A stretch of 64,000 bases of DNA from Paraglaciecola sp. 20A4 (GTDB taxonomy: Bacteria > Pseudomonadota > Gammaproteobacteria > Enterobacterales > Alteromonadaceae), in contig NZ_WTPY01000003.1 in assembly GCF_011378905.1 (NCBI RefSeq), positions 1-64,000 on the forward strand, given 5' to 3'. Below, piece after piece: positions 8,899 through 18,188 of this stretch. Below the pieces are notes generated by a model that was not told the DNA's origin, did no database searches, and saw nothing but the letters and a program-made list of their open reading frames with translations. The number at the start of each line of letters is the position of its first letter. The stretch's first letter is position 1. A program made the position numbers and the translations under genes.

Positions 8899-10206
8899 TC
8901 ATTGCTTGAGTTGCATTGCTGGAACAGGGCGACATGCGCTATAAACCGGGACTAAACCGGCTATGACCGTGCCAGCTACAGCAAGTAGTATAACGCCTAA
9001 TGTTATCGATACGTTCAATTCAATAAGCTGTCCGTAACCCGCATAAAGAGATGCAACACCCTGCAAGCCAGCTACAGCTAATAAAACACCCAGAATACCG
9101 CCACAAAGACCAACAATTATCACTTCAAGAGAATATTGCATAATGATTTGACCAAAATTGGCACCTAAAGCACGACGTAACCCTATTTCACTGTGTTTGG
9201 TATGTAGCTTTGCACTGAGTAAGCTTGCTGCATTAATCAGGCAAACCAATAAAAACATCACAGATAGCCAAAACATAATTTGAATATCTTGTTTAACGAC
9301 TTGTTTGTATTCCAACCATTGATTGACGTTAAGTAAGCGATTGTTCATTGGGCGAGGGAAGCGACCTAATGATTTTTGCTGCTCGACGTAGTGAGTCAAA
9401 TAATCATTGAATTGCGTTTTTTCTCGCGGCTCATCTAGCTCAACCCAAAGCTGAAAATTTGTGCATTCTGAATGCAAGAATGCTTCATAGCGTTCACTCT
9501 CCACAGGCTTCCAACAATTTGTTATCCCACCGTGAGGTAATTCAAAAATAGCTTTTAAGCCAAAGGGTAAGTATATCTCTTCAGGATCGCTAAATGCGCC
9601 ATAGGACATATCATAAAACTTAGGCGACAGGTGCCAGTCGTTTAACACCCCGACCACAGTAAATGTGGCGCCTAACATGCTCAGCGTTTGGCCAACGGAG
9701 TTAGCACCATTAAAAACCTGTTGATTGATTTCTTTACTTAACACAACTACGTATTCGTTATTTTGCTCTGTGGTTTCACCCCAACCAGCCCCAAACAAAA
9801 AAGGAACATCAAACATGGGAAAAAAGTCTTTACCGGTAACGCGCATCAAAGCCAGAAATGGCGTTAACCCTTGTTCGGCAGGATTCACCATACCCCACGT
9901 GATCGCACTGGCACTTTGGCGTTTGGCTTGTTTGGCTTGCACGATATTCTGTGCGTCGGTCCAGGTAACAAACTCAGGTGGTAAATCTGGTGATACGGCT
10001 GCTTGATTAGGATCCCAATTGTCTAGTTGCACGCGAAATAATTGCTCACTTTTATGGGCAACCGGATTAGACGACATACTATGTAAAAGGGTCAGTACAA
10101 TAGTACAGGCCGCAATGCCCAAAGCAACCGTGAGTATGGTGAGTGAACTATGAACTTTGGCTTGCAGTATACTGTTCAGGGCGAGCTTGCAATAATATCT
10201 AAACAC
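8899..10206 (-). CDS. ABC transporter permease, MacB/FtsX type (first permease)
   Basis: This inner-membrane permease has about 435 residues, with an N-terminal membrane helix, a long periplasmic MacB-like domain, and three C-terminal membrane helices. The coupling motif HSEIGLRRALGANFGQI follows the second helix. I chose the GTG at 10206, which overlaps the ATPase stop by 8 bases and gives the usual short cytoplasmic tail (MFRYYCKLALNSIL). The longer ATG at 10251 would overlap the ATPase gene by 53 bases. The protein pairs with the second permease downstream and with the ATPase upstream. It resembles the half-transporters common in Alteromonadales adaptor-linked ABC exporters. Confidence 0.85.
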   Translation of the reverse strand: MFRYYCKLALNSILQAKVHSSLTILTVALGIAACTIVLTLLHSMSSNPVAHKSEQLFRVQLDNWDPNQAAVSPDLPPEFVTWTDAQNIVQAKQAKRQSASAITWGMVNPAEQGLTPFLALMRVTGKDFFPMFDVPFLFGAGWGETTEQNNEYVVVLSKEINQQVFNGANSVGQTLSMLGATFTVVGVLNDWHLSPKFYDMSYGAFSDPEEIYLPFGLKAIFELPHGGITNCWKPVESERYEAFLHSECTNFQLWVELDEPREKTQFNDYLTHYVEQQKSLGRFPRPMNNRLLNVNQWLEYKQVVKQDIQIMFWLSVMFLLVCLINAASLLSAKLHTKHSEIGLRRALGANFGQIIMQYSLEVIIVGLCGGILGVLLAVAGLQGVASLYAGYGQLIELNVSITLGVILLAVAGTVIAGLVPVYSACRPVPAMQLKQ

Positions 10207-10915
10207 GCGGTGCGCTAAGTTCTTGTGGTTGCAAACCAATCGTTGAGACACCTATGTCACACACTTTGCCATCGCGCACAATAATTTTTCGCTGAGCTAA
10301 TTTGGCCAGAGCCTGATCGTGCGTGACCATAATAATAGTCGTGCCACTTTGATTTATTTCTTGCAAAAGCCCCATAACACTTTGGGCCATATCGCTATCC
10401 AGATTACCGGTTGGTTCATCTGCTAATAAAAAGCGTGGTGAGCCTGCCAGTGCTCTAGCAATAGCAACGCGTTGTTGTTGACCACCTGATAGCTGTGCAG
10501 GGAAATGTCTAAGTCGTTTACCTAACCCAACTCTCTCCAGGCTTTGTAAGATACGCTCTTTTCGCTGGGCGCCATTGAATCCTCTATACCGTAGCGGCAC
10601 ATCCACATTATCAAATAGATTTAAATCAGGAATAAGATTAAAACTCTGAAATATGAAGCCTATTTTTTCATTGCGTAACTGGCTGCGTTGTTTATCGTTC
10701 AGACCTTTTATATTTTGTCCGTCTAGGGTGTACTGCCCACTATCAAATGTTTCAAGCAGACCAGCAACATTCAAAAACGTTGTTTTGCCTGAGCCTGATG
10801 TTCCCGTAACAGCTAAAAAATCCCCTTCGTCTACTTGTAGAGTAAAGTCTTGTAGAGCATGGGTTTGTACCACATCAGTAGTAAAGACTTTACCAATATT
10901 ATTCATTGCTAACAT
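10199..10915 (-). CDS. ABC transporter ATPase, MacB/LolD family
   Basis: This 238-residue nucleotide-binding subunit has Walker A GTSGSGKT at 38-45, a Q-loop glutamine in GFIFQSFNL near 90, the signature LSGGQ at 142-146, Walker B LLADEP with the catalytic Glu at 167, and the H-loop in MVTHD near 199. It powers the two FtsX-type permeases encoded just downstream by ATP hydrolysis on the cytoplasmic face. The ATG at 10915 has a GAAGGTG ribosome binding site. The gene sits 40 bases after the adaptor gene, so one transcript is likely. Confidence 0.93.
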   Translation of the reverse strand: MLAMNNIGKVFTTDVVQTHALQDFTLQVDEGDFLAVTGTSGSGKTTFLNVAGLLETFDSGQYTLDGQNIKGLNDKQRSQLRNEKIGFIFQSFNLIPDLNLFDNVDVPLRYRGFNGAQRKERILQSLERVGLGKRLRHFPAQLSGGQQQRVAIARALAGSPRFLLADEPTGNLDSDMAQSVMGLLQEINQSGTTIIMVTHDQALAKLAQRKIIVRDGKVCDIGVSTIGLQPQELSAPRV

Positions 10916-10955
10916 ACTTCACCTTCTTTTTATTTGCTCGGCTCTACCATATTGT

Positions 10956-12272
10956 TTAGCGTGCCAATAACACAGTTTCTGCACCCTTGAGTGAGTCAGT
11001 AGATGAAATGATCACTTGGTCACCTTTTTCTAAACCTGCCAGTATTTCAACTTCACTTAAGCTACGCGCACCTATCGTAATAGGTTGACGTAGTGCCATG
11101 TCATTTTTAACCACGTAGGCAAAGCGTCCATTGTCGCTTTGCAAAAATTGACCTCGGGCAAGCGTGAGTACCGCGCGTTTATTTTCCATCAATATGCGGG
11201 TACTTAAGCGCTGATTCTGTCTTAGTCCTTTCGGTTGAATAAAGGAGTTACCTTGCTCGTCTTGTTTGGCAAAACGAACTCGACCGGTCACTTGATTGTT
11301 TTCGATTTCAGGAGAAATAGTGACTAATACTGCAGGGTATTGTTGACCATTTAAACTTACTTGAGCGTCCATACCAATAGCGAGGTCGTCTGCATAGCTT
11401 TCGGGTATATCCACTTCTAACTCAAATTCTGATAGGTCGACCACACTTAATATAGGTTGATTTTTACTGACTTGATTTTTTTGCTGTACAGCGAGATTAC
11501 CGACAATACCGTTTACTGGGGAACGAAGTTGAAGTTGATCAACTTGACGCTTTGTCTCTGCTACTTGTAATGCTTGGCGTTCAATCATCAGCTGTTGCGT
11601 TTTTAATTCAAAATCGAGACTTTCTTTATCTAGATTCGCATCAAGCACGGCATGTTTATATACTAATTGAGCATTTTTGAGGTCATCTTGTGCCTTTTCA
11701 AAATCAATCTCGCTGATGGCATGGGTGGTATAGGCATTATCGGCCCGACGCTTTTCACGCTGGGCGGCAATAGTCGCAACTTGGGATAAGTCTGCTGCTT
11801 TTTGTTTTTCAAGTGCTAATTTTTTACCTTGAATACGCTGCCTATCTAACTCTAATTTGTTGCGCTGCAGGTTTGATTCTTCTTGCTGGAGTTGGTTGGT
11901 TAACTCTGGGCTATCTATGTGGGCTAATATTTGATCTTTAACGACCTTGTCTCCGGCATCAACTAAAAAGGTGATTGTACCTTGTGCAGGACTATATAGA
12001 CGGGGGCTAACAGCCGCCACAACGCGACCTTGGACCGATAAGTCGCGCACAAAATCTTTTTCGATCACGGTAGCGACGCGCACATTTTGCATCGACAAAC
12101 TCGTATCTGCCGATGACCATCTCGTGAGTGGATCTTGAAATAAAATGAATAGCCCAGACAGAATTAATACAATTAATAATACTGACCACAGGTATTTTTT
12201 AGATGATGATTTTTCCAGTACGGTGTCCTGCGAACTGGTATCGGTAATATTCAATAGTGATCCTTGAGACAT
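10956..12272 (-). CDS. periplasmic adaptor (membrane fusion protein), HlyD/MacA-like
   Basis: This 438-residue protein is anchored by one membrane helix (about 28-46). The order of parts is typical of adaptors: barrel-sandwich half (about 80-110, with PRLYSPAQGTITFLVDAGDKV), a long coiled-coil hairpin rich in Gln and Lys (about 115-235), the returning lipoyl half (RSPVNGIVGNLAV), a beta barrel, and a membrane-proximal domain to the end. It should link the MacB-type permeases to an outer-membrane TolC-type channel. No TolC gene is nearby, so a shared housekeeping channel is inferred. It is the first gene of the operon, divergent from the DUF1272 gene across 139 bases that must hold both promoters. 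Confidence 0.88.
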   Translation of the reverse strand: MSQGSLLNITDTSSQDTVLEKSSSKKYLWSVLLIVLILSGLFILFQDPLTRWSSADTSLSMQNVRVATVIEKDFVRDLSVQGRVVAAVSPRLYSPAQGTITFLVDAGDKVVKDQILAHIDSPELTNQLQQEESNLQRNKLELDRQRIQGKKLALEKQKAADLSQVATIAAQREKRRADNAYTTHAISEIDFEKAQDDLKNAQLVYKHAVLDANLDKESLDFELKTQQLMIERQALQVAETKRQVDQLQLRSPVNGIVGNLAVQQKNQVSKNQPILSVVDLSEFELEVDIPESYADDLAIGMDAQVSLNGQQYPAVLVTISPEIENNQVTGRVRFAKQDEQGNSFIQPKGLRQNQRLSTRILMENKRAVLTLARGQFLQSDNGRFAYVVKNDMALRQPITIGARSLSEVEILAGLEKGDQVIISSTDSLKGAETVLLAR

Positions 12273-12411
12273 TTGTCATAGGCGAGTACATTTAAGTTAA
12301 TTCTCAGACCCCCAATGCCTTGTTAATCAAGGGTAAATTAATTGCGCTCGAGTGTCTACTTTACAGTTGCACATTTACTTACATTTACATTAAAAAGGTT
12401 CAAAAGCTATT

Positions 12412-12720
12412 ATGTTATCTCTAAGACCTACGTGCGAACATTGTAACAAAGCCCTACTACCCGCAGCCAAAGACGCGATGATATGTAGCTTTGAATGTAC
12501 TTTTTGTGAAGTATGTGTAGCGCAAATTTTATCTAATGTATGTCCCAATTGTGCAGGTGGGTTTACCTATAGACCGATTAGACCTCAGCGAAACTATGTT
12601 AATCACAACTGCTTGGAAGATTATCCAGCTAGTACGGATGTGGTGCACAAACCAGTCGATTTGAAAAAACATAAACTTTTGCTAAGTATGCTCAAAGGGT
12701 TGAGCCCCTACGCGCGATAA
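12412..12720 (+). CDS. DUF1272-family zinc-ribbon protein
   Basis: This 102-residue cytoplasmic protein has a cysteine-rich N-terminal half: a CxxC pair (TCEHC), then CSFECTFCEVC and CPNC. It also has PNCAGGFTYRPIRP, the closing element of the DUF1272 family. The cysteine spacing suggests one or two bound zinc ions. The function of the family is unknown. It lies between the divergent export operon and the molybdoenzyme gene, and about 90 bases separate it from the latter, so joint transcription is possible but not shown. Confidence 0.85.
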   Translation: MLSLRPTCEHCNKALLPAAKDAMICSFECTFCEVCVAQILSNVCPNCAGGFTYRPIRPQRNYVNHNCLEDYPASTDVVHKPVDLKKHKLLLSMLKGLSPYAR

Positions 12721-12814
12721 ACCTTGCTGGGTATTGATAAATTTCGATGATGCTTGTGTATAAGATGTTAAATAGATAACGTCTCATTAACTCAATTCAA
12801 AGGGATATGTTGTG

Positions 12815-14992
12815 ATGCAAGCACAGCCGCAAAAGCACTACTCGACTTGTACTCTATGTGAAGCTATGTGTGGTATCGAAGTTACCATACAAGACCGTGA
12901 AATTTTATCGATTGCTGGGGACAAAAAGAATCCTTTTAGTGAAGGCCATGTCTGTCCTAAAGCGGCAGCGATGAAAGACTTATATGACGACCCCCAGCGA
13001 CTTCGTCAACCTATGCGCAAAACGGCCAGTGGCTTTGAACCTATCAGTTGGGACGAAGCGCTTGATACTGTTGCTACTCGTTTACATGATATTCAGAATC
13101 AACATGGGAATGATGCAGTAGGGGTATATTTAGGCAATCCGAACGCCCATAACATGGGTAGTATTCTTTTCGGACCTTATTTTTACCGGGCACTAAATAC
13201 CCATAATCGCTATTCCGCGACGTCCGTCGACCAACTCCCCCATCATATTGTCAGTCGCCAGATGTTTGGTCATCAATTGCAAATACCGATAGGAGACATT
13301 GACCACACCGACTATTTTATGATTATTGGCGGAAATCCGCTGGCGTCTAACGGTAGTATTATGACGGTGCCCCATATTAAACGGCGCTTGAAGGGTATCC
13401 AGAAACGTGGTGGTAAGGTCGTAGTTATCGATCCGAAAAAGTCGGAGACGGCTGATATCAGTTGTGATCATCACTTTATTAAGCCTGGAAGTGACGCCTT
13501 ATTGATGTTGGCCATGCTCAATACTATGTTTGCGAAAAATTTGGTGGATGCTAATGAATTGCTCACCCATGCGCCAGATTTGTTACAAGTTGAATCGTTT
13601 GTAAAAGACTATCCTCCAGAAAGAGTCGCAGAGCGGGTAGGGATCAGTGCTGATGAAATCGAAACTATGGTCATTGAGTTTTGCGCTGCTGGATCAGCTA
13701 TTTGTTACGGCAGAATGGGCGCAAGTGTGCAGACTTTTGGTACATTAACACAGTACCTCATTATGTTATTTAATATGCTAAGCGGCAATCTTAATCGCCG
13801 TGGAGGCATGATGTTTACGCAACCTGCAGCAGACGCCTTACCTCACTCAGGTCGTGGTACGTTAGGTAAGTACTTCTCTCGAGTACGCAAGTTACCGGGA
13901 TTTGCAGGTGAGTATCCGGTTGCCGCGCTTTCAGAAGAAATCACTACGCCAGGAGAAGGACAGATAAAGGCCATGGTTATCGGTGGAGGGAACCCGGTGC
14001 TGACCACGTCAAATGGCAAGCAGCTAGATAAAGCATTCGAGCAACTCGAGTTTGTGGTTGCTGTGGATTTTTATGTTACCGAGACCAGCCGTCATGCAGA
14101 TATTATTTTGCCCCCTGTTACCGCACTGGAGCGGGATCATTACGATGTGGTATTTCATAATTTTGCCGTGCGCAATAGCGCTAAGTTTTCACCCGCGTTG
14201 TTTACCCAATCAGCACAGACAAAAACTGATTGGCAAATATACTTAGGCTTGGCTGAGCGAATTGACAGGCTAAATGGTAAGGCTACCGAGCACTATGCAG
14301 CGCTGTGGCACAAAGAGCCAACCGGCGTTATAGATGACATGCTAAAAAGTGGTCGTTATGCCAATGGTGAATACAACCTCAGTATTCAAACCTTGCGTGA
14401 GCAACCCCACGGAATTGATTTAGGTCCATTACAACCTGAGCTACCTGGTGCGATTTACCATGGTGATAAAAAAATAGATATGGCATTTGATTACTTTATG
14501 GGGGATTTACCACGGCTGGAAAAACACTTTTTTTCTGATGAGTCACCGCTTGATCAACACAATAGCGATACCTTGTACTTAATTGGTCGACGTCACTTGA
14601 AGTCAAATAATTCATGGCTGCATAACAGTCCACGAATGATGAAAGGTCTTTCGAGCGACAAAAAAGGCCAAAATCCGCGGTGCAGTGCGCAATTACACCC
14701 AGATGACGCAGCGCGTTTTAATATTCAAGATGGGCAGTTAATCAGTGTGACTTCACGAGTTGGACAAGTTGAAATTGTAGCTGAATTAACCGATAAAATA
14801 ATGCCTGGCGTTATCTCTATACCCCATGGATGGGGGCATAATAAAGCCGGTAGTAGTTGGGCGTTAGCTGAACAACACAGTGGTGTTAGTGTGAACGATT
14901 TAACCGATGAAATGTGTTTGGACGAGTTATCAGGCAACGCTGTGTTAAATGGGGTGCCCGTCACAATTGCCGCGCTAAATATTGCTCAGTAA
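12815..14992 (+). CDS. molybdopterin-dependent oxidoreductase (DMSO reductase superfamily), cytoplasmic
   Basis: This protein has about 725 residues. The N-terminal [4Fe-4S] motif is C-x2-C-x3-C with a fourth cysteine in GHVCPKA (Cys13, 16, 20 and 48, counting from the upstream GTG at 12812). The molybdopterin oxidoreductase domain follows (about 60-480), then a dinucleotide-binding C-terminal barrel (about 600-720). There is no twin-arginine signal peptide, so it should be cytoplasmic. Around residue 140, where formate dehydrogenases have Cys or selenocysteine as Mo ligand, the sequence is SATSVDQLPHH, leaving Asp140 or a Ser as candidate ligand. No electron-transfer subunit, chaperone or cofactor gene is adjacent. 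GTG at 12812 and ATG at 12815 are both possible starts. The substrate is unknown. Confidence 0.85.
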   Translation: MQAQPQKHYSTCTLCEAMCGIEVTIQDREILSIAGDKKNPFSEGHVCPKAAAMKDLYDDPQRLRQPMRKTASGFEPISWDEALDTVATRLHDIQNQHGNDAVGVYLGNPNAHNMGSILFGPYFYRALNTHNRYSATSVDQLPHHIVSRQMFGHQLQIPIGDIDHTDYFMIIGGNPLASNGSIMTVPHIKRRLKGIQKRGGKVVVIDPKKSETADISCDHHFIKPGSDALLMLAMLNTMFAKNLVDANELLTHAPDLLQVESFVKDYPPERVAERVGISADEIETMVIEFCAAGSAICYGRMGASVQTFGTLTQYLIMLFNMLSGNLNRRGGMMFTQPAADALPHSGRGTLGKYFSRVRKLPGFAGEYPVAALSEEITTPGEGQIKAMVIGGGNPVLTTSNGKQLDKAFEQLEFVVAVDFYVTETSRHADIILPPVTALERDHYDVVFHNFAVRNSAKFSPALFTQSAQTKTDWQIYLGLAERIDRLNGKATEHYAALWHKEPTGVIDDMLKSGRYANGEYNLSIQTLREQPHGIDLGPLQPELPGAIYHGDKKIDMAFDYFMGDLPRLEKHFFSDESPLDQHNSDTLYLIGRRHLKSNNSWLHNSPRMMKGLSSDKKGQNPRCSAQLHPDDAARFNIQDGQLISVTSRVGQVEIVAELTDKIMPGVISIPHGWGHNKAGSSWALAEQHSGVSVNDLTDEMCLDELSGNAVLNGVPVTIAALNIAQ

Positions 14993-15045
14993 GGCGATTT
15001 AGGTCGGCGTATGAAGGTTCGCTATTAAGCTCAAAGTGAAAAGAT

Positions 15046-15082
15046 AAAAGGGCTGGTTCATCTTCAAACGAGCCCTTTTTTA
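15046..15082 (+). terminator. rho-independent terminator after the molybdoenzyme gene
   Basis: AAAAGGGCT (15046-15054) pairs with AGCCCTTTTTT (15071-15081) around a 16-base loop and runs into the T tract. It ends the plus-strand molybdoenzyme transcript. Because A residues precede the stem, it could also stop the minus-strand RND operon that ends at 15111. Confidence 0.8.
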
Positions 15083-15110
15083 ACTTAAGTTGAATAATCA
15101 CCTCGACACA

Positions 15111-18100
15111 TTAACTGCTGGTATGGTTATCTCTACTGACCTTGAAAAAACTGGCGTATAAAACGGGTACTGCACCAAGAGTTAACACAGTACCGACTGC
15201 TAGGCCGAAGGCTATTGCACAGGCCATGCCATAAAATAATGGGTCGTGACTTAAAATAAGGGGCAGTAAGCCTGCCACAGTCGTAATGGTCGTCATGGCA
15301 ATAGGGCGCACTCGCGTGATACATGCGTTAACGATCGCGTCATAGTCTGATGCACCTTCGCGACGTTCAATATCGATACGGTCGATCAGCACGATAGCAT
15401 TGTTAATGATAATACCGGCTAAGCTATATAGCCCTAGTGTGACCATAAAACCAAATGGCGCAAACATTACGCCTAGTCCTAACACTGCACCAATGAAAGA
15501 CAGGGGCATGGTAAGCACAATAATGCCAGCACGTCGGAATGAATTAAACTGCGCAACTAACAAAATAAGAATTAACCCTAATACCATTGGCATACTGGCG
15601 CTAAGCGCTTGCTGAGCTTCTGCGGATTGTACGATAACCCCGTCGTATTCTATATAATGATTAAGGGGTAAATCCCGGGCAATTTTTTGGATGTCTTCAT
15701 CTATGATGGCTTTTAAATCCTCTGCGGCCATTCGGCTATTTCGCGCCTCGATGCTTACGGTAGGAAACATGTTCTCACGTTGTATAATTGAGTACTGATT
15801 AACCGGCGAAAACTCTGCTACTTGAAACAGTGGTATCGCTTTGCCTGTGGCCTGTGAAAATACATTTAAAGAACGTAAGCGATCCAAATTATGGCGCTCA
15901 GCGTTACTGGCTCTAAACATAATAGGAATAATGTCATCTTCTTCACGAAACTCCGTTACCGCTGCGCCCGAGAAATAAGCTTGCAGTGAGTCAGCGATAT
16001 CTTGCGAGGTAACAGAGGCGCGCCGGGCACGTTGTTGGTCAACGCGTACTTCGATTTTCGAAATCATGCTTTCCCAGTCATTGCGAATATCTCGGGTGTC
16101 AGGCACTGCGTAGAGTAAGTCCATTACTTGTTGCGCTTTTTTATAAATAACGTCTTTGTCAGGCCCTTTGACCTGTATTTTGATGGTTTTTGAATCCGAT
16201 GGCCCCAAGAACATTTTTTTTGCGCGCACTGATATATTTACAAATTGATGCTCAAGTTCTTGATCAAGCTTTATCGCTAGGGCTGTAATATCGTTATCCG
16301 GTGCAATATTGAGGACCATAAATGCTTTATTTTCTGCAGGGTCTTCTGGGCTCAGGGACAGCACAAAACGAGGACCACTGAAGCCCACATATGCGGTATG
16401 ATTTTCAATGAAATCGTAACCTGACTCGTTATCTAACCATTCCATTATCTGGCGCATTTGCTCATTGGTTTGACGTTCAGATGTGCCGCTGGGCAAATCA
16501 ATATTAACAATAAGTTGATTACGGTCAGAATCAGGGAAAAACTGCTTAGGGATAATTTTCATGACCAATACAGATGTTATTAATAAGGCGAATAGTGACG
16601 CCATAAAAAGTGCCTTGTGGCGCAAAATAAAATGTAAAAATCGCTCATAACGCCCTGTGACTTTTTTAGACGCTAATGCGTCTGCGCCGCCTTGTGGTTC
16701 ATCAACTCTTATAAAGTGATAACACAATATAGGCGTAACACACAGGGCGAGGATCCAACTGGTTAATAAGGTGATAAGAATAACCAGGGACACTGAGCGG
16801 GTATATTCTCCAGCTACATGCTCAGCAAGCATAAGCGGTAGAAAGAATAATATGGTGGTCACCGATGAACTAAGTAACGGTATCGCTAGCTCTTTGCCAC
16901 CTTGACTCATCGCTTTGAAACGATCATCGCCACTTTCTAACCGGCGCTTGAAATCCTCGGCGATAACGATGCCGTTATCTACCAGTAAACCCAAGGCGAT
17001 TATCAGTGTCGCCAAGCTCATTCGCTCCAATCGAATGTCGAAAACTTGCATAATCGTTAATGTGGCGAGCATCACGAAAGGGACAATCGTTCCGACTATT
17101 AAACCGGTACGCATACCTAGAAATAGCACCACTACAATCAATACGATGGTAAGAGTTTGCAGTACATTAATTGACACACCTTGCAGCGTTTTCTCTACTT
17201 GCTCGGCCTGATAGGTGGCGATATGTAACTGATAACCTACAGGTAAACTATTTTCTAATTGCTCAATGGCTTGTTTCAGGCGTGGGGCGTACTCTAAAAT
17301 GTTGTATTCTGGCAGCATAGAAATGGCAAAAACGATGGCCTGCTGGCCATTGAAATAGGCTAAATCATTGGGTGGGTCTATATAACCACGTTTAAGGGTA
17401 GCTATATCACTTAGAGCGATTGATTCTTCGGTACCTGGAATGGTTATGTATGTTTCGGCTAAGTCTTCAATGCTGCTGAAATTTCCAGTGGGTTCGATAA
17501 TAAAAGACAGTAAGCCAGTATCGATTTTCCCCCCTGAACTGATGATATTCTGAGTTTGCAGTGCATTCATTAACGCGTTGGGTGAGATACCCAACTGAGA
17601 TAGCTTGGCGTTAGATGTTTCTAAGAAAATACGTTCGTCTTGCACCCCCAGTAATTCAATCTTCTTTGTGCCCTCTACTGCGTACAGGGTATCTCGAGTA
17701 TGTTTAGATATATCGAACATCTGACTCAAATCAAAACCATCGGCTGTTAACGCCAACGTCAGTACCGAAACATCACCAAACTCATCATTTACAAAGGGGG
17801 CATTGGTACCCTCTGGCATCGATGCTTGCGCTTGTGCCACCTTGTTCCGTAGATTTTGCCAGATGGCATCAAGGTTGAAATACCGATCGTAGATTTCAAC
17901 ATGAATAACCGACAAGCCAGTAGAAGAAGAAGAGCGCAGTTTCTCGACTTCAGGAATTTTGCGTATCTCTTCCTCTAATGTTTTGGTAATAAGTAACTCA
18001 ACCCGTTCAGGCGACATGCCTGGGTATGAGGTACTGACAATCGCCTCTCGAATAGTAATGCTGGGATCTTCTCGTGCAGGCAATGTGAAGTAGGCAATAA

Positions 18101-18176
18101 TGCCGTTGATAAGGAGTATTGCGACAATCATCAACACAAGTTTTTGGTGTTTAAAGGCTATTTCTGTAATATTCAT
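15111..18176 (-). CDS. RND efflux permease (HAE1-type)
   Basis: This 1021-residue inner-membrane pump of the AcrB superfamily has 12 membrane segments: TM1 near 13-32, TM2-6 near 335-490, TM7 near 530-550 and TM8-12 near 850-1010, with two large periplasmic loops. The proton-relay aspartate in TM4 is present in LGLLVDNGIVIAEDF. The protein lacks the extra length of classic AcrB (about 1049) and resembles the compact RND permeases common in marine gammaproteobacteria. It follows its adaptor gene by 12 bases, so the two form an operon. Substrates may be amphiphilic drugs, detergents or solvents. No repressor or TolC gene is adjacent. Confidence 0.92.
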   Translation of the reverse strand: MNITEIAFKHQKLVLMIVAILLINGIIAYFTLPAREDPSITIREAIVSTSYPGMSPERVELLITKTLEEEIRKIPEVEKLRSSSSTGLSVIHVEIYDRYFNLDAIWQNLRNKVAQAQASMPEGTNAPFVNDEFGDVSVLTLALTADGFDLSQMFDISKHTRDTLYAVEGTKKIELLGVQDERIFLETSNAKLSQLGISPNALMNALQTQNIISSGGKIDTGLLSFIIEPTGNFSSIEDLAETYITIPGTEESIALSDIATLKRGYIDPPNDLAYFNGQQAIVFAISMLPEYNILEYAPRLKQAIEQLENSLPVGYQLHIATYQAEQVEKTLQGVSINVLQTLTIVLIVVVLFLGMRTGLIVGTIVPFVMLATLTIMQVFDIRLERMSLATLIIALGLLVDNGIVIAEDFKRRLESGDDRFKAMSQGGKELAIPLLSSSVTTILFFLPLMLAEHVAGEYTRSVSLVILITLLTSWILALCVTPILCYHFIRVDEPQGGADALASKKVTGRYERFLHFILRHKALFMASLFALLITSVLVMKIIPKQFFPDSDRNQLIVNIDLPSGTSERQTNEQMRQIMEWLDNESGYDFIENHTAYVGFSGPRFVLSLSPEDPAENKAFMVLNIAPDNDITALAIKLDQELEHQFVNISVRAKKMFLGPSDSKTIKIQVKGPDKDVIYKKAQQVMDLLYAVPDTRDIRNDWESMISKIEVRVDQQRARRASVTSQDIADSLQAYFSGAAVTEFREEDDIIPIMFRASNAERHNLDRLRSLNVFSQATGKAIPLFQVAEFSPVNQYSIIQRENMFPTVSIEARNSRMAAEDLKAIIDEDIQKIARDLPLNHYIEYDGVIVQSAEAQQALSASMPMVLGLILILLVAQFNSFRRAGIIVLTMPLSFIGAVLGLGVMFAPFGFMVTLGLYSLAGIIINNAIVLIDRIDIERREGASDYDAIVNACITRVRPIAMTTITTVAGLLPLILSHDPLFYGMACAIAFGLAVGTVLTLGAVPVLYASFFKVSRDNHTSS

Positions 18177-18188
18177 GATACCCAGCCG

